Source: Paenibacillus crassostreae (GTDB lineage: Bacteria; Bacillota; Bacilli; Paenibacillales; Paenibacillaceae). Taken from it: DNA of 64,000 bases. A model generated the notes under the pieces. The model searched no databases and was not told where the DNA came from. It worked only from the letters and a program-made list of their open reading frames with translations. Each line of letters starts with the position of its first letter. Position 1 is the stretch's first letter. Shown here in pieces: positions 34,289 through 43,176 of this stretch. The stretch spans positions 4,464,001-4,528,000 of the forward strand of contig NZ_CP017770.1 of NCBI RefSeq assembly GCF_001857945.1, read 5' to 3'. The translations under genes and the position numbers were made by a program.

Positions 34289-35128
34289 TTAAATTTGCGT
34301 AATCCACTGAAACATTCGGTCAACCGCGGTAAGATGAGCCTGCTGTGGAAGGTGATGGTCGCAACCATCATATTGATGAAATTCAGTAGTAACGCCCAAT
34401 TCAACAAGTTTATTATACATATTTTGCCCTTGACTGAAATCTACTTGGGTATCTTGGTTTCCGTGCATAATAAGTACAGGGCATTTGATTTTGTCAGCCA
34501 GATAGATTGGAGAACGTATTTGAAAAGATTCTGGTGTTTTATTTGGTGAGCCACCAATGACTCGTTTCAACATTTTACGAAGATCAATCCTTTCCTCATA
34601 AGTTTGCGCAAGGTCGGATACACCAGCCCACAGGATTAATTTATGAACTTCAGAGACTTGTGTTGCCGTTTGTGTTGCATTGATCGATCCTCGTGAAAAT
34701 CCCATAATTGAAATACGCTTCTCATCCACAAAAGGAAGGTTAGCTAGAAGATGATAAGCAGATAGAACATCTTCCTGATCACTTCCTCCGAATTCATCGC
34801 GACCTTCGCTACCTTCATTACCTCGATAAGTAGGAGCAAAAATAATATGTTCAAAATTCGAAAATTCCTCGATCCACGTTGTTTTGACTCGTCCTACATT
34901 TCCAATACCTCCCCGACAATAGATGAATACAGGCCATTGTTGAGAACGAAGATCTCTCGATTCAGGTTGAATAGAGCTAGCAACTTCCGTAATTGTAAGC
35001 TCTGTTGAGCCATAAAATTGTCCAATTAAGGACTCTAAGTCGGAGGTAGGAAGATGGTACCCATAAGGAAGGCTAAGATATCCTTTTACCTTTAATCCAT
35101 CGGATAAATATGTGACGTGAAAGATCAT
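34289..35128 (-). CDS. Prolyl oligopeptidase-type alpha/beta hydrolase
   Basis: A 279-residue serine hydrolase. The nucleophile elbow is IMGFSRGSINATQ, the acid is likely in VLIMHGNQDTQVDF and the base in DGCDHHLPQQAH. The order and the short N-terminal strand domain fit peptidase S9-like acyl hydrolases. AGGAGCAG precedes the ATG at 35126-35128. The gene is downstream of the broken DUF421 locus on the same strand. Whether it is a peptidase or an esterase cannot be told. Confidence 0.82.
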   Translation of the reverse strand: MIFHVTYLSDGLKVKGYLSLPYGYHLPTSDLESLIGQFYGSTELTITEVASSIQPESRDLRSQQWPVFIYCRGGIGNVGRVKTTWIEEFSNFEHIIFAPTYRGNEGSEGRDEFGGSDQEDVLSAYHLLANLPFVDEKRISIMGFSRGSINATQTATQVSEVHKLILWAGVSDLAQTYEERIDLRKMLKRVIGGSPNKTPESFQIRSPIYLADKIKCPVLIMHGNQDTQVDFSQGQNMYNKLVELGVTTEFHQYDGCDHHLPQQAHLTAVDRMFQWITQI

Positions 35129-35159
35129 ATGTGTTATCTGCTCCTAATTATGAGTTGGG

Positions 35160-35740
35160 TTAGTTAGGGTTAGAGTATACCCGCACATTTTCGTTGTCGT
35201 CAATGGTCGCTAATATGACATCTCTGATTTCAGAATAAGTAGGTCCTATCTTTGTTGAGAGCCAGTTAAGGTCTTTCCCGAATTCTCTAAGAAGGGAAAC
35301 GTTGGCTTTACCTTCTATGATAATGGGTCTTATCAGAGTGAATGGTTGTGTCGCTATATTCATATCTATTGGTGTGACCGGTTGGTATTGTGTATCAATG
35401 AACACGGATATGGTTCCTCCTGGTTTGCTTTGGACAGGTTATGAAATTGGATCTGTCCATTCTTGACAAGAGTGATCGGCGATGGATCGAGATATCGTCT
35501 GAATAAGGGCCATTTCAGGCTCAACCAAGTCGCAGCTATATATAAAATGATTAAAGCGACAGTAGTAATCATTGAGCCTTTCAGGCCTAATTGCTCATCT
35601 GAAAGGGGATGGGCAATTATATTGATGAGCGTCATGGCGATAATGAAATCGAGGAACCTTAATTGAGAAATGGAACGCTGTCCCATTATTTTAGTTACCA
35701 ATATCAAAAAGATAAAGCTGACGATGGCTCTAAGATCCAT
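35160..35740 (-). pseudogene. Broken YetF/DUF421-family membrane protein gene
   Basis: The 5' part (35740 down to about 35420) encodes the usual three membrane helices with RSISQLRFLDFIIAMTL and ends NGQIQFHNLSKAN. The rest of the family domain continues only in another frame, as PGGTISVFIDTQYQPVTP and on to a stop at 35160. In intact relatives about 30 residues separate these two blocks, so an internal deletion near 35420 has removed that stretch and shifted the frame. As read, the upstream frame runs into an early stop at 35366. The function of DUF421 proteins is poorly known. Confidence 0.75.
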
Positions 35741-35776
35741 TCACTTCCTATGATCGATCTGACGGGTAAGACCCGC

Positions 35777-37450
35777 TCAGACCTCTATAATAATAGGGAG
35801 GATGATGGGTCTTCTTTTCGTATTCGTATACAAGTAGTTTCCAACAGACTCCTTAATCGTTTGTTTATAAATACTCCATTGTGTAATTTTGTTCTCCTGC
35901 AACTGGTTGATGGCTTTCAATGTAATAGCGTTAACTTCATCTATCAAACGCTCAGATTCACGCACATACACAAATCCACGTGAAATAACATCTGGACCGG
36001 ATATGATTTTGCCATCCATTTTATTGAGTGTGATTACAACAATCAGAATGCCATCTTCGGATAGTAGTTTGCGATCTCGAAGAACAATCGTTCCGACATC
36101 TCCTATACCTAATCCATCAACGAGAGTATTCCCATTCGATACTTTTCGAGTTTGCCTAGCTTCTTGATTATGAATATCTACAACATCACCGTTATTCACG
36201 ATGAAAATGTTATCTTTGTCTACACCCATAGTTTCAGCTAGCAATCGATGTTGATGAAGCATTCGAAATTCACCATGGATAGGTATGAAGTATTTCGGTT
36301 TCATGAATGCAAGCATTAACTTCATCTCTTCTTGACTAGCATGTCCAGATACATGCATACCGGTTACAGAGCCAGATCCGTAAATGACATTTGCCTTTAA
36401 TTGGAATAGATTGTCGACAATTCGTGATACATTCCGTTCATTTCCTGGGATAGCTGTTGCAGCAAGAATAACGGTATCCCCTGCTAGAATTTCTAATTGT
36501 CTGTGATTGGAACTAGCTAATCGTGATAAAGCTGCCATAGGTTCGCCTTGACTTCCAGTACAAAGGACGACGATCTCATGTGGAGCATACTTATTCACTT
36601 CGTTTACATCAATAATCATTCCTTCGGGGGCATGTAAATAACCTAATTCGATGGCAATCGAGACAACGTTAACCATACTTCTACCCAGCAATGCGACTTT
36701 TCGATGTGTTTTTATGGAAGCTTCAATAACCTGCTGCAATCGGTGAACATTAGAAGCAAAGGTTGAAATGAATATTTTCTGTTTAGCTTTGGTAAAAGCA
36801 TCCTCGATATGAGCTCCTACTATACGTTCAGAGGGGGTGAATCCCGGACGTTCCGCATTGGTGCTCTCTGACAATAGAGCTAATACACCTTTATGCCCGA
36901 TCTCGGCTAATCGATATAGATCTGGATGTTGTTCATTCACCGGTGTTAAATCGAATTTAAAATCTCCAGTATGTACAACGATTCCTTCAGGTGTATCAAA
37001 TACAATACCAACGCAATCAGGGATACTGTGATTAATTCTAAAAAAGCTAAGGCCAATTGAACCTAATGTAAAATTTAATTCAGGATCGATTGGGTTCAAT
37101 TCAGTATTTCTAAGTAACCCATGTTCTTTCAGTTTAATCTCGATTAGTCCCAATGTTAATCTCGTTCCATATATGGGGACATTCATTTGTTTCAAAATGT
37201 ACGGTATCCCACCGATATGATCTTCATGACCATGTGTGACAATGATAGCTCTAACCTTGTCGCTGTTCTCCAATAAATAAGATATATCAGGAATGATTAG
37301 GTCAATCCCCAATAAACTCTCATCAGGAAATTTGGAACCACAGTCAATCACAATAATATCATCCTCGTATTGAAGCACATACATGTTCTTTCCAATTTCA
37401 TTCACGCCACCTAATGCAAAAATTGACAGTGCATTTCCCTTTGTGACCAT
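35777..37450 (-). CDS. rnj: Ribonuclease J
   Basis: A 557-residue metallo-beta-lactamase/beta-CASP nuclease of RNase J length. The metal motif HGHEDH is at residues 73-78; further motifs are VHTGDFKFD, the beta-CASP segment SESTNAERPG, and SGHASQEEMKLML with HGEFRMLHQH near the middle. A C-terminal domain completes it. RNase J has both endonuclease and 5'-exonuclease activity in mRNA decay and 16S maturation. The ATG at 37450 sits after GGAGGTG; an ATG 15 bases upstream overlaps that site. Whether it is J1 or J2 cannot be settled from one copy. Confidence 0.92.
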   Translation of the reverse strand: MVTKGNALSIFALGGVNEIGKNMYVLQYEDDIIVIDCGSKFPDESLLGIDLIIPDISYLLENSDKVRAIIVTHGHEDHIGGIPYILKQMNVPIYGTRLTLGLIEIKLKEHGLLRNTELNPIDPELNFTLGSIGLSFFRINHSIPDCVGIVFDTPEGIVVHTGDFKFDLTPVNEQHPDLYRLAEIGHKGVLALLSESTNAERPGFTPSERIVGAHIEDAFTKAKQKIFISTFASNVHRLQQVIEASIKTHRKVALLGRSMVNVVSIAIELGYLHAPEGMIIDVNEVNKYAPHEIVVLCTGSQGEPMAALSRLASSNHRQLEILAGDTVILAATAIPGNERNVSRIVDNLFQLKANVIYGSGSVTGMHVSGHASQEEMKLMLAFMKPKYFIPIHGEFRMLHQHRLLAETMGVDKDNIFIVNNGDVVDIHNQEARQTRKVSNGNTLVDGLGIGDVGTIVLRDRKLLSEDGILIVVITLNKMDGKIISGPDVISRGFVYVRESERLIDEVNAITLKAINQLQENKITQWSIYKQTIKESVGNYLYTNTKRRPIILPIIIEV

Positions 37451-37616
37451 TCGTGACACCTCCATATGAAAATATGGAAGTAGTATGTCCGCATTGACAA
37501 TTATTATTACGAAATATTAGTAGTTTGGCCTATTTAATAATTGTAACAAATGTTTTATTTCATGTCGTAGGACATTCATCCCATTAATATATTATTGGTA
37601 AAGGAGGTTTTGCCAA

Positions 37617-38501
37617 CTGGCACAATATATTTATCGCTGTATCATCATTACGATTATTTTTCTTTTTGGAATGTCCTTAATGATCGAGGAGGTGCATGCC
37701 AATCAGATTAATTCAGAACTGATCGTTGTCAACAAAAAAATTAACAAATTAGCTTATTTCAAAGATGGTGAACTAGTAAGGGAATTTGCAGTAGCCACGG
37801 GTAAAAGCCCAAGTCTGACCCCTGAAGGGAAATTTAAAATTGTAAACAAGATTAAAAATAGACCGTATTACAAAGAGAAAATTCCTGGAGGTGATCCGCG
37901 AAATCCGTTAGGTGATCGATGGATCGGGCTTGAAGTGAATGGAACACTTGGAACGACTTATGCGATTCACGGGAACAGTAACAAGAATTCAATCGGTAAA
38001 TATGTAAGTGCAGGATGCATTCGTATGTACAATGATGAGGTTCATTGGCTTTTTGACCAAGTGAAGAAAGACACCTTTGTTGTCATTACAACATCTGAGT
38101 TAACATTTGAGGAAATTGCGATTAAGAATGGCTATCAGATGGGGATTGAATTATTTGAAGGGAAAGTGATCATTAACGGAGTAGAGCGTGAGTTAAGCCA
38201 ACCACTTCAGATTGTTGATTCACAAATCTTTATTCCGATGAGGGAATGCTTAGAGTTACTAGGAGCTAATGTACAGTGGAGTAATAGGAGTCAAATGGTC
38301 ACAATTAAAATGGGTAGCCGTACAATATCACATAAGCCACTGACGAATAAAGCAACGGTTAATGGCGAATCAATCACCATTACAGCATCAAGATATCAGG
38401 GTACGTCTGTTATGCTTCCACTTCGAAATATACTAGAATTATCAGCAGTAGAAGTAGAATGGGATAACAAGAATAAAGTTATAACTCTAACAAATGAGTA
38501 A
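37617..38501 (+). CDS. L,D-transpeptidase with C-terminal copper amine oxidase-like domain (CTG start)
   Basis: A 294-residue secreted protein if it begins at CTG 37617. AAGGAGG (37601-37607) lies nine bases before that codon, and reading from it adds a clear signal peptide core (IIITIIFLFGMSLMI) ending near VHANQ. Between the in-frame stop at 37599 and the ATG at 37671 there is no ATG, GTG or TTG. The YkuD domain has His118 (IHGN) and catalytic Cys134 (SAGCIRMY). Residues about 180-294 form a wall-associated copper amine oxidase N-like domain (FIPMRECLELLGANV; MLPLRNILE). It would make 3-3 cross-links in peptidoglycan. Confidence 0.83.
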   Translation: MAQYIYRCIIITIIFLFGMSLMIEEVHANQINSELIVVNKKINKLAYFKDGELVREFAVATGKSPSLTPEGKFKIVNKIKNRPYYKEKIPGGDPRNPLGDRWIGLEVNGTLGTTYAIHGNSNKNSIGKYVSAGCIRMYNDEVHWLFDQVKKDTFVVITTSELTFEEIAIKNGYQMGIELFEGKVIINGVERELSQPLQIVDSQIFIPMRECLELLGANVQWSNRSQMVTIKMGSRTISHKPLTNKATVNGESITITASRYQGTSVMLPLRNILELSAVEVEWDNKNKVITLTNE

Positions 38502-38506
38502 ATAGA

Positions 38507-38532
38507 AAAGTCACTATATGTGGCTTTTTTTT
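38507..38532 (+). terminator. Terminator after the L,D-transpeptidase gene
   Basis: AAAGTCAC (38507-38514) pairs with GTGGCTTT (38520-38527, one G-T pair), and the T-run continues to 38532. Confidence 0.8.
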
Positions 38533-38623
38533 GCTATTACGAGCATGAATTCGTAGTGTCGAAGATTGTAAACATCGTAATTTAGCGTTAATATATAGTA
38601 AATTGATGAAATGGTAGGAAGAA

Positions 38624-38815
38624 GTGATATCGTTGAAGGGTATAAATTATTTAACAATAGCTATACTGAATTTGTTAGCCGCTGTTTTGTTTGTAATCAC
38701 CGTGGTAATCTCAGATCATAGCAATTTAAAAGTGACCATCGGATTTTCAGTTGTTGCTTTATTGTTTTGTTTCTCAGGAATAGGAAATCTATTGAAGCAT
38801 TTTAAGAAGAATTGA
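38624..38815 (+). CDS. Small two-helix membrane protein of unknown function
   Basis: A 63-residue peptide from GTG 38624 (AGGAAG just upstream; TTG 38633 is an alternative). It has two hydrophobic helices (about 8-28 and 35-55) joined by a short polar loop SDHSNLK and ends LLKHFKKN with positive charge. I do not recognise the family. Good ribosome site, codon use like its neighbours and a perfect terminator behind it support a real gene. Confidence 0.62.
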   Translation: MISLKGINYLTIAILNLLAAVLFVITVVISDHSNLKVTIGFSVVALLFCFSGIGNLLKHFKKN

Positions 38816-38840
38816 TCAAGTTCGAATGAATTAGAGTATT

Positions 38841-38870
38841 CAACCCTCAAGTCACCATGATTGAGGGTTG
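38841..38870 (+). terminator. Hairpin terminator before the exopolysaccharide operon
   Basis: CAACCCTCAA (38841-38850) pairs perfectly with TTGAGGGTTG (38861-38870), followed by TTCCTATTTC. It insulates the next promoter from upstream transcription. Confidence 0.75.
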
Positions 38871-38932
38871 TTCCTATTTCGGAAGATATCGTTTACTTTC
38901 CTACGATTTATAATATACTATAGATAGTAGGA

Positions 38933-39004
38933 ATTCGACGTTATTCGACTTATTAAATCTAGATTCGACAAATATTCAAAATGAATATGTAAGAATAATA
39001 TAAT
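38933..39004 (+). promoter_or_regulatory. Promoter region of the exopolysaccharide operon with phased ATTCGAC repeats
   Basis: ATTCGAC occurs at 38933, 38943 and 38963, that is at 10-base and 20-base spacing, on one face of the helix. An inverted repeat ATATTC-AAAAT-GAATAT (38972-38988) follows, and a consensus -10 TATAAT lies at 38999-39004 with no good -35 hexamer 17 bases upstream. This is the layout of an activator-dependent promoter. The bound protein is not known. The first gene starts at 39037. Confidence 0.55.
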
Positions 39005-39036
39005 GAATGTTATTACGCTTAAGGAGACAAATTGAT

Positions 39037-40170
39037 ATGAAGATTAAAGTTATGCTAGGGATAGGAATATGTATTCTACTAGCTACTTGTCTGATTGTAT
39101 ATGATCAGATGATTAATCATTCAAGTCACAATTTCATGACAACCTACAAGACTTCAAATCAATATGGATTGGATATTCCCAATCATGATAATAAACGTGA
39201 CTTAATCCAATTTGTTGATAATCAAATGTTAGGTGAATATGGTGTTTATACGAATTACCAGGATAGTGAACAAATGATGGACGTAGCAACGGGCCATGAA
39301 GTACTGAGTGAATCAGAAGGCTTACTGTTACGTTATTATGCGTTTACTAAGCAGCAGAATGCATTTGATATGGCATGGAAGCAAGCTCAACAAACGTTAA
39401 ATCTATCATCCGGATTTAGTTATCGATATAGCCCTAAATTAGATCAACGCTACTCTCTGAATGCAGCTGTGGATGATTTGCGCATTATCCGTGCCCTTTA
39501 TGAAGCTGGAGCGGTATTCGAGGATCAGAAGTATACAGAGGAAGCAGATCGCTATAGCGAACGATTCTACGAATATAACGTAAAAAGAAACTATATGTAT
39601 GATTTCTACGATGAGAAGTATCGCGTTACCAACTCTTATATTACTTTATGTTATATCAATTTATTAACACTTCAAATGTTTCCGAATAATTTAGATCATG
39701 ATGAACAATTGTATTCCAATATGCTAGAAATAATTCAGAATGGTTATCTATCCGACAAGTTCCCAATGTATGAAACTCGCTACCGATATGACACAAATTC
39801 CTACACCTCCGAAAATATTAATACCGTGGAATCATTATTGACCATTCTTGCTCTTTCTGAAGCGGAGCAGCAGAATTCGCATAGTATCCGCTATCTCAAA
39901 GAACAAATTAAGAGTGGAACATTATATGGACAATACACTCCAGAAGGAACTCCAACGAATGAAATTCAATCTACCGCCATCTATGCCATTACAGCCATGA
40001 TTGGATCTGTGATCGGTGATAAAGAGCTCTACGAAGGAAGTATTCAGCGAATGCTAACTTATCAGATTCATGATTCGGCAAGTCCTTTGAATGGAAGTTT
40101 TGGGGATGTAAGGACACAAACAGTATATTCCTTTGATAATTTAATGGCTTTGTTAGCCTTTGTGTACTAG
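39037..40170 (+). CDS. GH8-like glycosidase of an exopolysaccharide operon (YdaJ-like)
   Basis: A 377-residue protein with an N-terminal membrane anchor or signal (VMLGIGICILLATCLIVYD) and an alpha/alpha-barrel rich in Tyr and Asp. DVATGHEVLSESEGLLLRY resembles the GH8 acid motif, with the Glu of SEG as likely acid. In B. subtilis ydaJ has this place beside a cellulose-synthase-like system. It probably trims or releases the polymer outside the membrane. ATG 39037 is ten bases after AAGGAG. It is the first of six same-strand genes with small gaps. Confidence 0.75.
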   Translation: MKIKVMLGIGICILLATCLIVYDQMINHSSHNFMTTYKTSNQYGLDIPNHDNKRDLIQFVDNQMLGEYGVYTNYQDSEQMMDVATGHEVLSESEGLLLRYYAFTKQQNAFDMAWKQAQQTLNLSSGFSYRYSPKLDQRYSLNAAVDDLRIIRALYEAGAVFEDQKYTEEADRYSERFYEYNVKRNYMYDFYDEKYRVTNSYITLCYINLLTLQMFPNNLDHDEQLYSNMLEIIQNGYLSDKFPMYETRYRYDTNSYTSENINTVESLLTILALSEAEQQNSHSIRYLKEQIKSGTLYGQYTPEGTPTNEIQSTAIYAITAMIGSVIGDKELYEGSIQRMLTYQIHDSASPLNGSFGDVRTQTVYSFDNLMALLAFVY

Positions 40171-40202
40171 AAGGAATTCATGTAAGGAGGAAGGCACACT
40201 TC

Positions 40203-41687
40203 ATGACAGGAAGTGCAGTTAAAGGAGTCATCTTTCACAAACTTGCTTTAATAAGTCGCTGGTTGTCTCCGGCTTGCTTGGCATCAGTTAGTGTTTTACT
40301 AATTACCATCATGGCATTATTTACAGCACCTTATATTGGTATGGCCGATAATGGAGATTATTTCCATATCCTCGATAGCAATGGCTTATATTTTAATATT
40401 TCTGATTACGATAGCTATTACTACTCTTACTTTATTAAAGAATTCGGGATATTTCAATATTTTAATGAAAATAGTTCAAGTGTGGTCACATCGCAATCAT
40501 TGTTTATTCAGTTAGCGTTATCGCTTAATAAGCTATTTTATAGTCATGAAGTATTTGATATTCGTTTTCAAGCTGCAATATATACATTACTTTATACGAT
40601 TGCAGTATATCTTTTAGTGGAGAGCCTCACATGGAAAATACCCAAGAAATATGGATATTGGATTGCTATATTAGCTATTTTCATATTTGGTGATACAGGC
40701 TATACAGCATATTTTAATTCCTTTTATGGTGAAAGTGTTGTCTTAATCATGATGGTGTTCATGCTGGGATCAGGTTTATTATTGTGTCGACATCGGTATA
40801 ACGATTATATATTGATGGCCATATTTACGTTTAGTGGAATCATATTAACAATGAGTAAACAAGAGAATGCGCTTGTAGGCGTTATTGTTGCGTTGACATG
40901 TATCAGGATGATTTTTATACGGAAGCAACAAACATTTCGCATATTGATGTCTATTTCTCTCGTATTCTTGTTACTTGCTGGAGTAAGTACTTATATTTTG
41001 ACTCCAAAGGAATTTGTAAATATGAATAAGTTTCATGCGATGACCCGTGGTGTACTTATGGAATCTAGTGACCCTGAAGCTGCCCTGAAATCCTTTGGTA
41101 TCGATGAGCAATACGCGATCTTGGATAAAACTAATTATTATGAACTTAACACAACAATGGATGTGAATTCGGATATTTTAAAGAATGAGTTTTATAGCCG
41201 GTATGGATTTATTTCTGTTCTGAAATATTACATAATGCATCCTGGCCAAGCAGGTGAAATGTTTAATCTTGCAGCGGAAAATGCATTTATTATTCGACCA
41301 TCAGAAATCGGGAATTATGAAATATCTGCGGGATATCCGGCTGGAACTCAGACGAATTTCTTTTCTGGATACAGCCAAATAAAGAAGACACTTATCCCTA
41401 GAACATTTGGTTTCATTGTTATATGGATTATGGTGATTGTTGGATTATATTTACCAGGTTTTATTACGGCAATAAAGGCAAAGAACATCCGTGAGAGCAC
41501 CAGAATACCACTTATTATTATATTTATACTCGTTGGTCTATTAGGTATATTCGGTTCAGTTATTATTGCTGGGGATGCAGAATTAGGTAAGCATGTCTTC
41601 CCATTCACGGTAGCATTTGATCTCGTAACCTTCTTGTTCATTGCCGATATTGTAGGACGACATTTATTTCGTGGACATCAAGAATAG
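40203..41687 (+). CDS. Multi-spanning membrane protein, possible GT-C glycosyltransferase (WsfD-like)
   Basis: A 494-residue membrane protein with about eleven hydrophobic segments. The first extracytoplasmic loop begins YIGMADNGDYFHI, an acidic motif like that of GT-C lipid-linked sugar transferases and of proteins named WsfD in Bacillales glycan clusters. A long soluble loop (about 275-385) precedes the last helices. No such gene is known to me in the B. subtilis ydaJKLMN set, so it is an addition to this operon. AAGGAGG precedes ATG 40203. It could modify the polymer with a sugar or take part in its export; function unproven. Confidence 0.6.
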   Translation: MTGSAVKGVIFHKLALISRWLSPACLASVSVLLITIMALFTAPYIGMADNGDYFHILDSNGLYFNISDYDSYYYSYFIKEFGIFQYFNENSSSVVTSQSLFIQLALSLNKLFYSHEVFDIRFQAAIYTLLYTIAVYLLVESLTWKIPKKYGYWIAILAIFIFGDTGYTAYFNSFYGESVVLIMMVFMLGSGLLLCRHRYNDYILMAIFTFSGIILTMSKQENALVGVIVALTCIRMIFIRKQQTFRILMSISLVFLLLAGVSTYILTPKEFVNMNKFHAMTRGVLMESSDPEAALKSFGIDEQYAILDKTNYYELNTTMDVNSDILKNEFYSRYGFISVLKYYIMHPGQAGEMFNLAAENAFIIRPSEIGNYEISAGYPAGTQTNFFSGYSQIKKTLIPRTFGFIVIWIMVIVGLYLPGFITAIKAKNIRESTRIPLIIIFILVGLLGIFGSVIIAGDAELGKHVFPFTVAFDLVTFLFIADIVGRHLFRGHQE

Positions 41688-41700
41688 GGTGGATAATATA

Positions 41701-43176
41701 TTGTATATTACAAAAATAGTAAAGATATGGATGGTATTCTTGGCACTCTTCATCGGGCTTCCATCTTCGAACTTGAGTGCGCAAGATCACGACTCAACTC
41801 ATGTGCTATTTCTGTATGATAGTTGGGGAGTTGGGACATCTAAAGAAGGTAACGTAGAATCGTTACAAAAATTACTCGCATCTTATGGTGTGAAGGTGAC
41901 TTCAATGTCTTTCGATGATTATAACCAAGGGGAACTAGCACAATATAACAAGGTGATCGGACTACGGAATGTTGACGATCTTCCTCTGACCAATAAAGAT
42001 TTCAATAATGATTTCGAAAAGTATACAGGAGACTATTTCCACATTGGGTCGGCAATATCGACGCAGCTTCAAGAGGAAATGAACCTTCAGATCGAGTTCG
42101 TTGGAGAACAAGTCATTCATATTTCTATAGGTCAATTCTCAGAGTCAAGGATTCAAGCAAAGAATATGTCTTACATTATGCAAGCTGAAGGTACTCATTA
42201 TGGAAGTATTACACCCGTGAGTGGGAAGATAGAATCCCCTTTTGGTGTTCAGAATGAGCACTATGGGTATGTTCCTTATTATGAGAAAGGTAACATGAGT
42301 GAATTAGCTCTAGCTTATGTGTTGAAAGATTGGTTGAATGTTACAGAAGAGGGACAAACCTATCTTGTTTTTAAAGAAATATATCCATTCTCAGATTTGG
42401 AGCTGTTAGCAGAAATGTCGTTTGAACTCTATGATGCAGGAATTCCATTTATGGTTAGCATCAGTCCTGTGTTTAGTAATACAGACTATCCTGCGATGAA
42501 GCGATATCTAGAAACATTGAAGTACGTTCAATCTCATAATGGCACGATCATCGTTAATGCCCCATTCGTTCTATCAACCGCTAGCCAGAATGAAGCAACC
42601 CTTCAATCGCAAATGGCGTCCTTTATTGATATTTTAGCTGATAACGGTATTGCTCCTCTAAGTATTGGAGCTGAGATATATTGGTCTCAAGCCGATACGT
42701 CTCGATCGTTCGAATCTTCAACATACAGTGTCTCACCTTTCATTGTTCAACAGTTTGAGCATTCAGCGATGAATAAATATAAGTTACCGATGAATTCAGC
42801 AGTGGCTTATGATTTCACTGATCAACGTGAGGACTTACATAAGATAGTTCAGACACTTATCGATTCATGGATGATGTTTGCAGATTATAAATATGAGTCT
42901 CATATCGTTCAGACTAAGGCGAATATTATTTCATCCCAGAATGGAATCCTCACAATTAATGGAAATGCAGTAGATATCAATAATTCACCTCAATTGGTCG
43001 ATTCTGAATTTAATTATGGACAAGTAGAACAGAAGAGTTTCGAGACATTATTTCAGGTTCAGAATACGATATTTATGTTCTTAATTGTCGTCACTTTGAT
43101 CGTATTCGGCTTTCTATTCATTATCGGAAGACGTCTGTATAGACGTAAATATATCAACCAGAGGAGAAATCTATGA
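41701..43176 (+). CDS. DUF2334-type secreted protein (YdaL-like)
   Basis: A 491-residue protein from TTG 41701, eight bases after AGGGTGG, giving a signal peptide ending near LSAQD. The ectodomain has a DUF2334/polysaccharide-deacetylase-like fold: VFKEIYPFSDLELLAEMSFELYDAGIPFMVSISP, then PLSIGAEIYW. One C-terminal helix (about 458-480) followed by RRLYRRKY anchors it. Family relatives resemble NodB deacetylases but often lack the full metal triad, and I do not see a clear HxxxH. It matches YdaL in the ydaJKLMN operon and overlaps the next gene by four bases. Confidence 0.75.
   Translation: MYITKIVKIWMVFLALFIGLPSSNLSAQDHDSTHVLFLYDSWGVGTSKEGNVESLQKLLASYGVKVTSMSFDDYNQGELAQYNKVIGLRNVDDLPLTNKDFNNDFEKYTGDYFHIGSAISTQLQEEMNLQIEFVGEQVIHISIGQFSESRIQAKNMSYIMQAEGTHYGSITPVSGKIESPFGVQNEHYGYVPYYEKGNMSELALAYVLKDWLNVTEEGQTYLVFKEIYPFSDLELLAEMSFELYDAGIPFMVSISPVFSNTDYPAMKRYLETLKYVQSHNGTIIVNAPFVLSTASQNEATLQSQMASFIDILADNGIAPLSIGAEIYWSQADTSRSFESSTYSVSPFIVQQFEHSAMNKYKLPMNSAVAYDFTDQREDLHKIVQTLIDSWMMFADYKYESHIVQTKANIISSQNGILTINGNAVDINNSPQLVDSEFNYGQVEQKSFETLFQVQNTIFMFLIVVTLIVFGFLFIIGRRLYRRKYINQRRNL

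Noticed and set aside
35463..35983. Plus-strand frames opposite DUF421 and RNase J
   Set aside because: They are shadows of the minus-strand genes, without ribosome sites.
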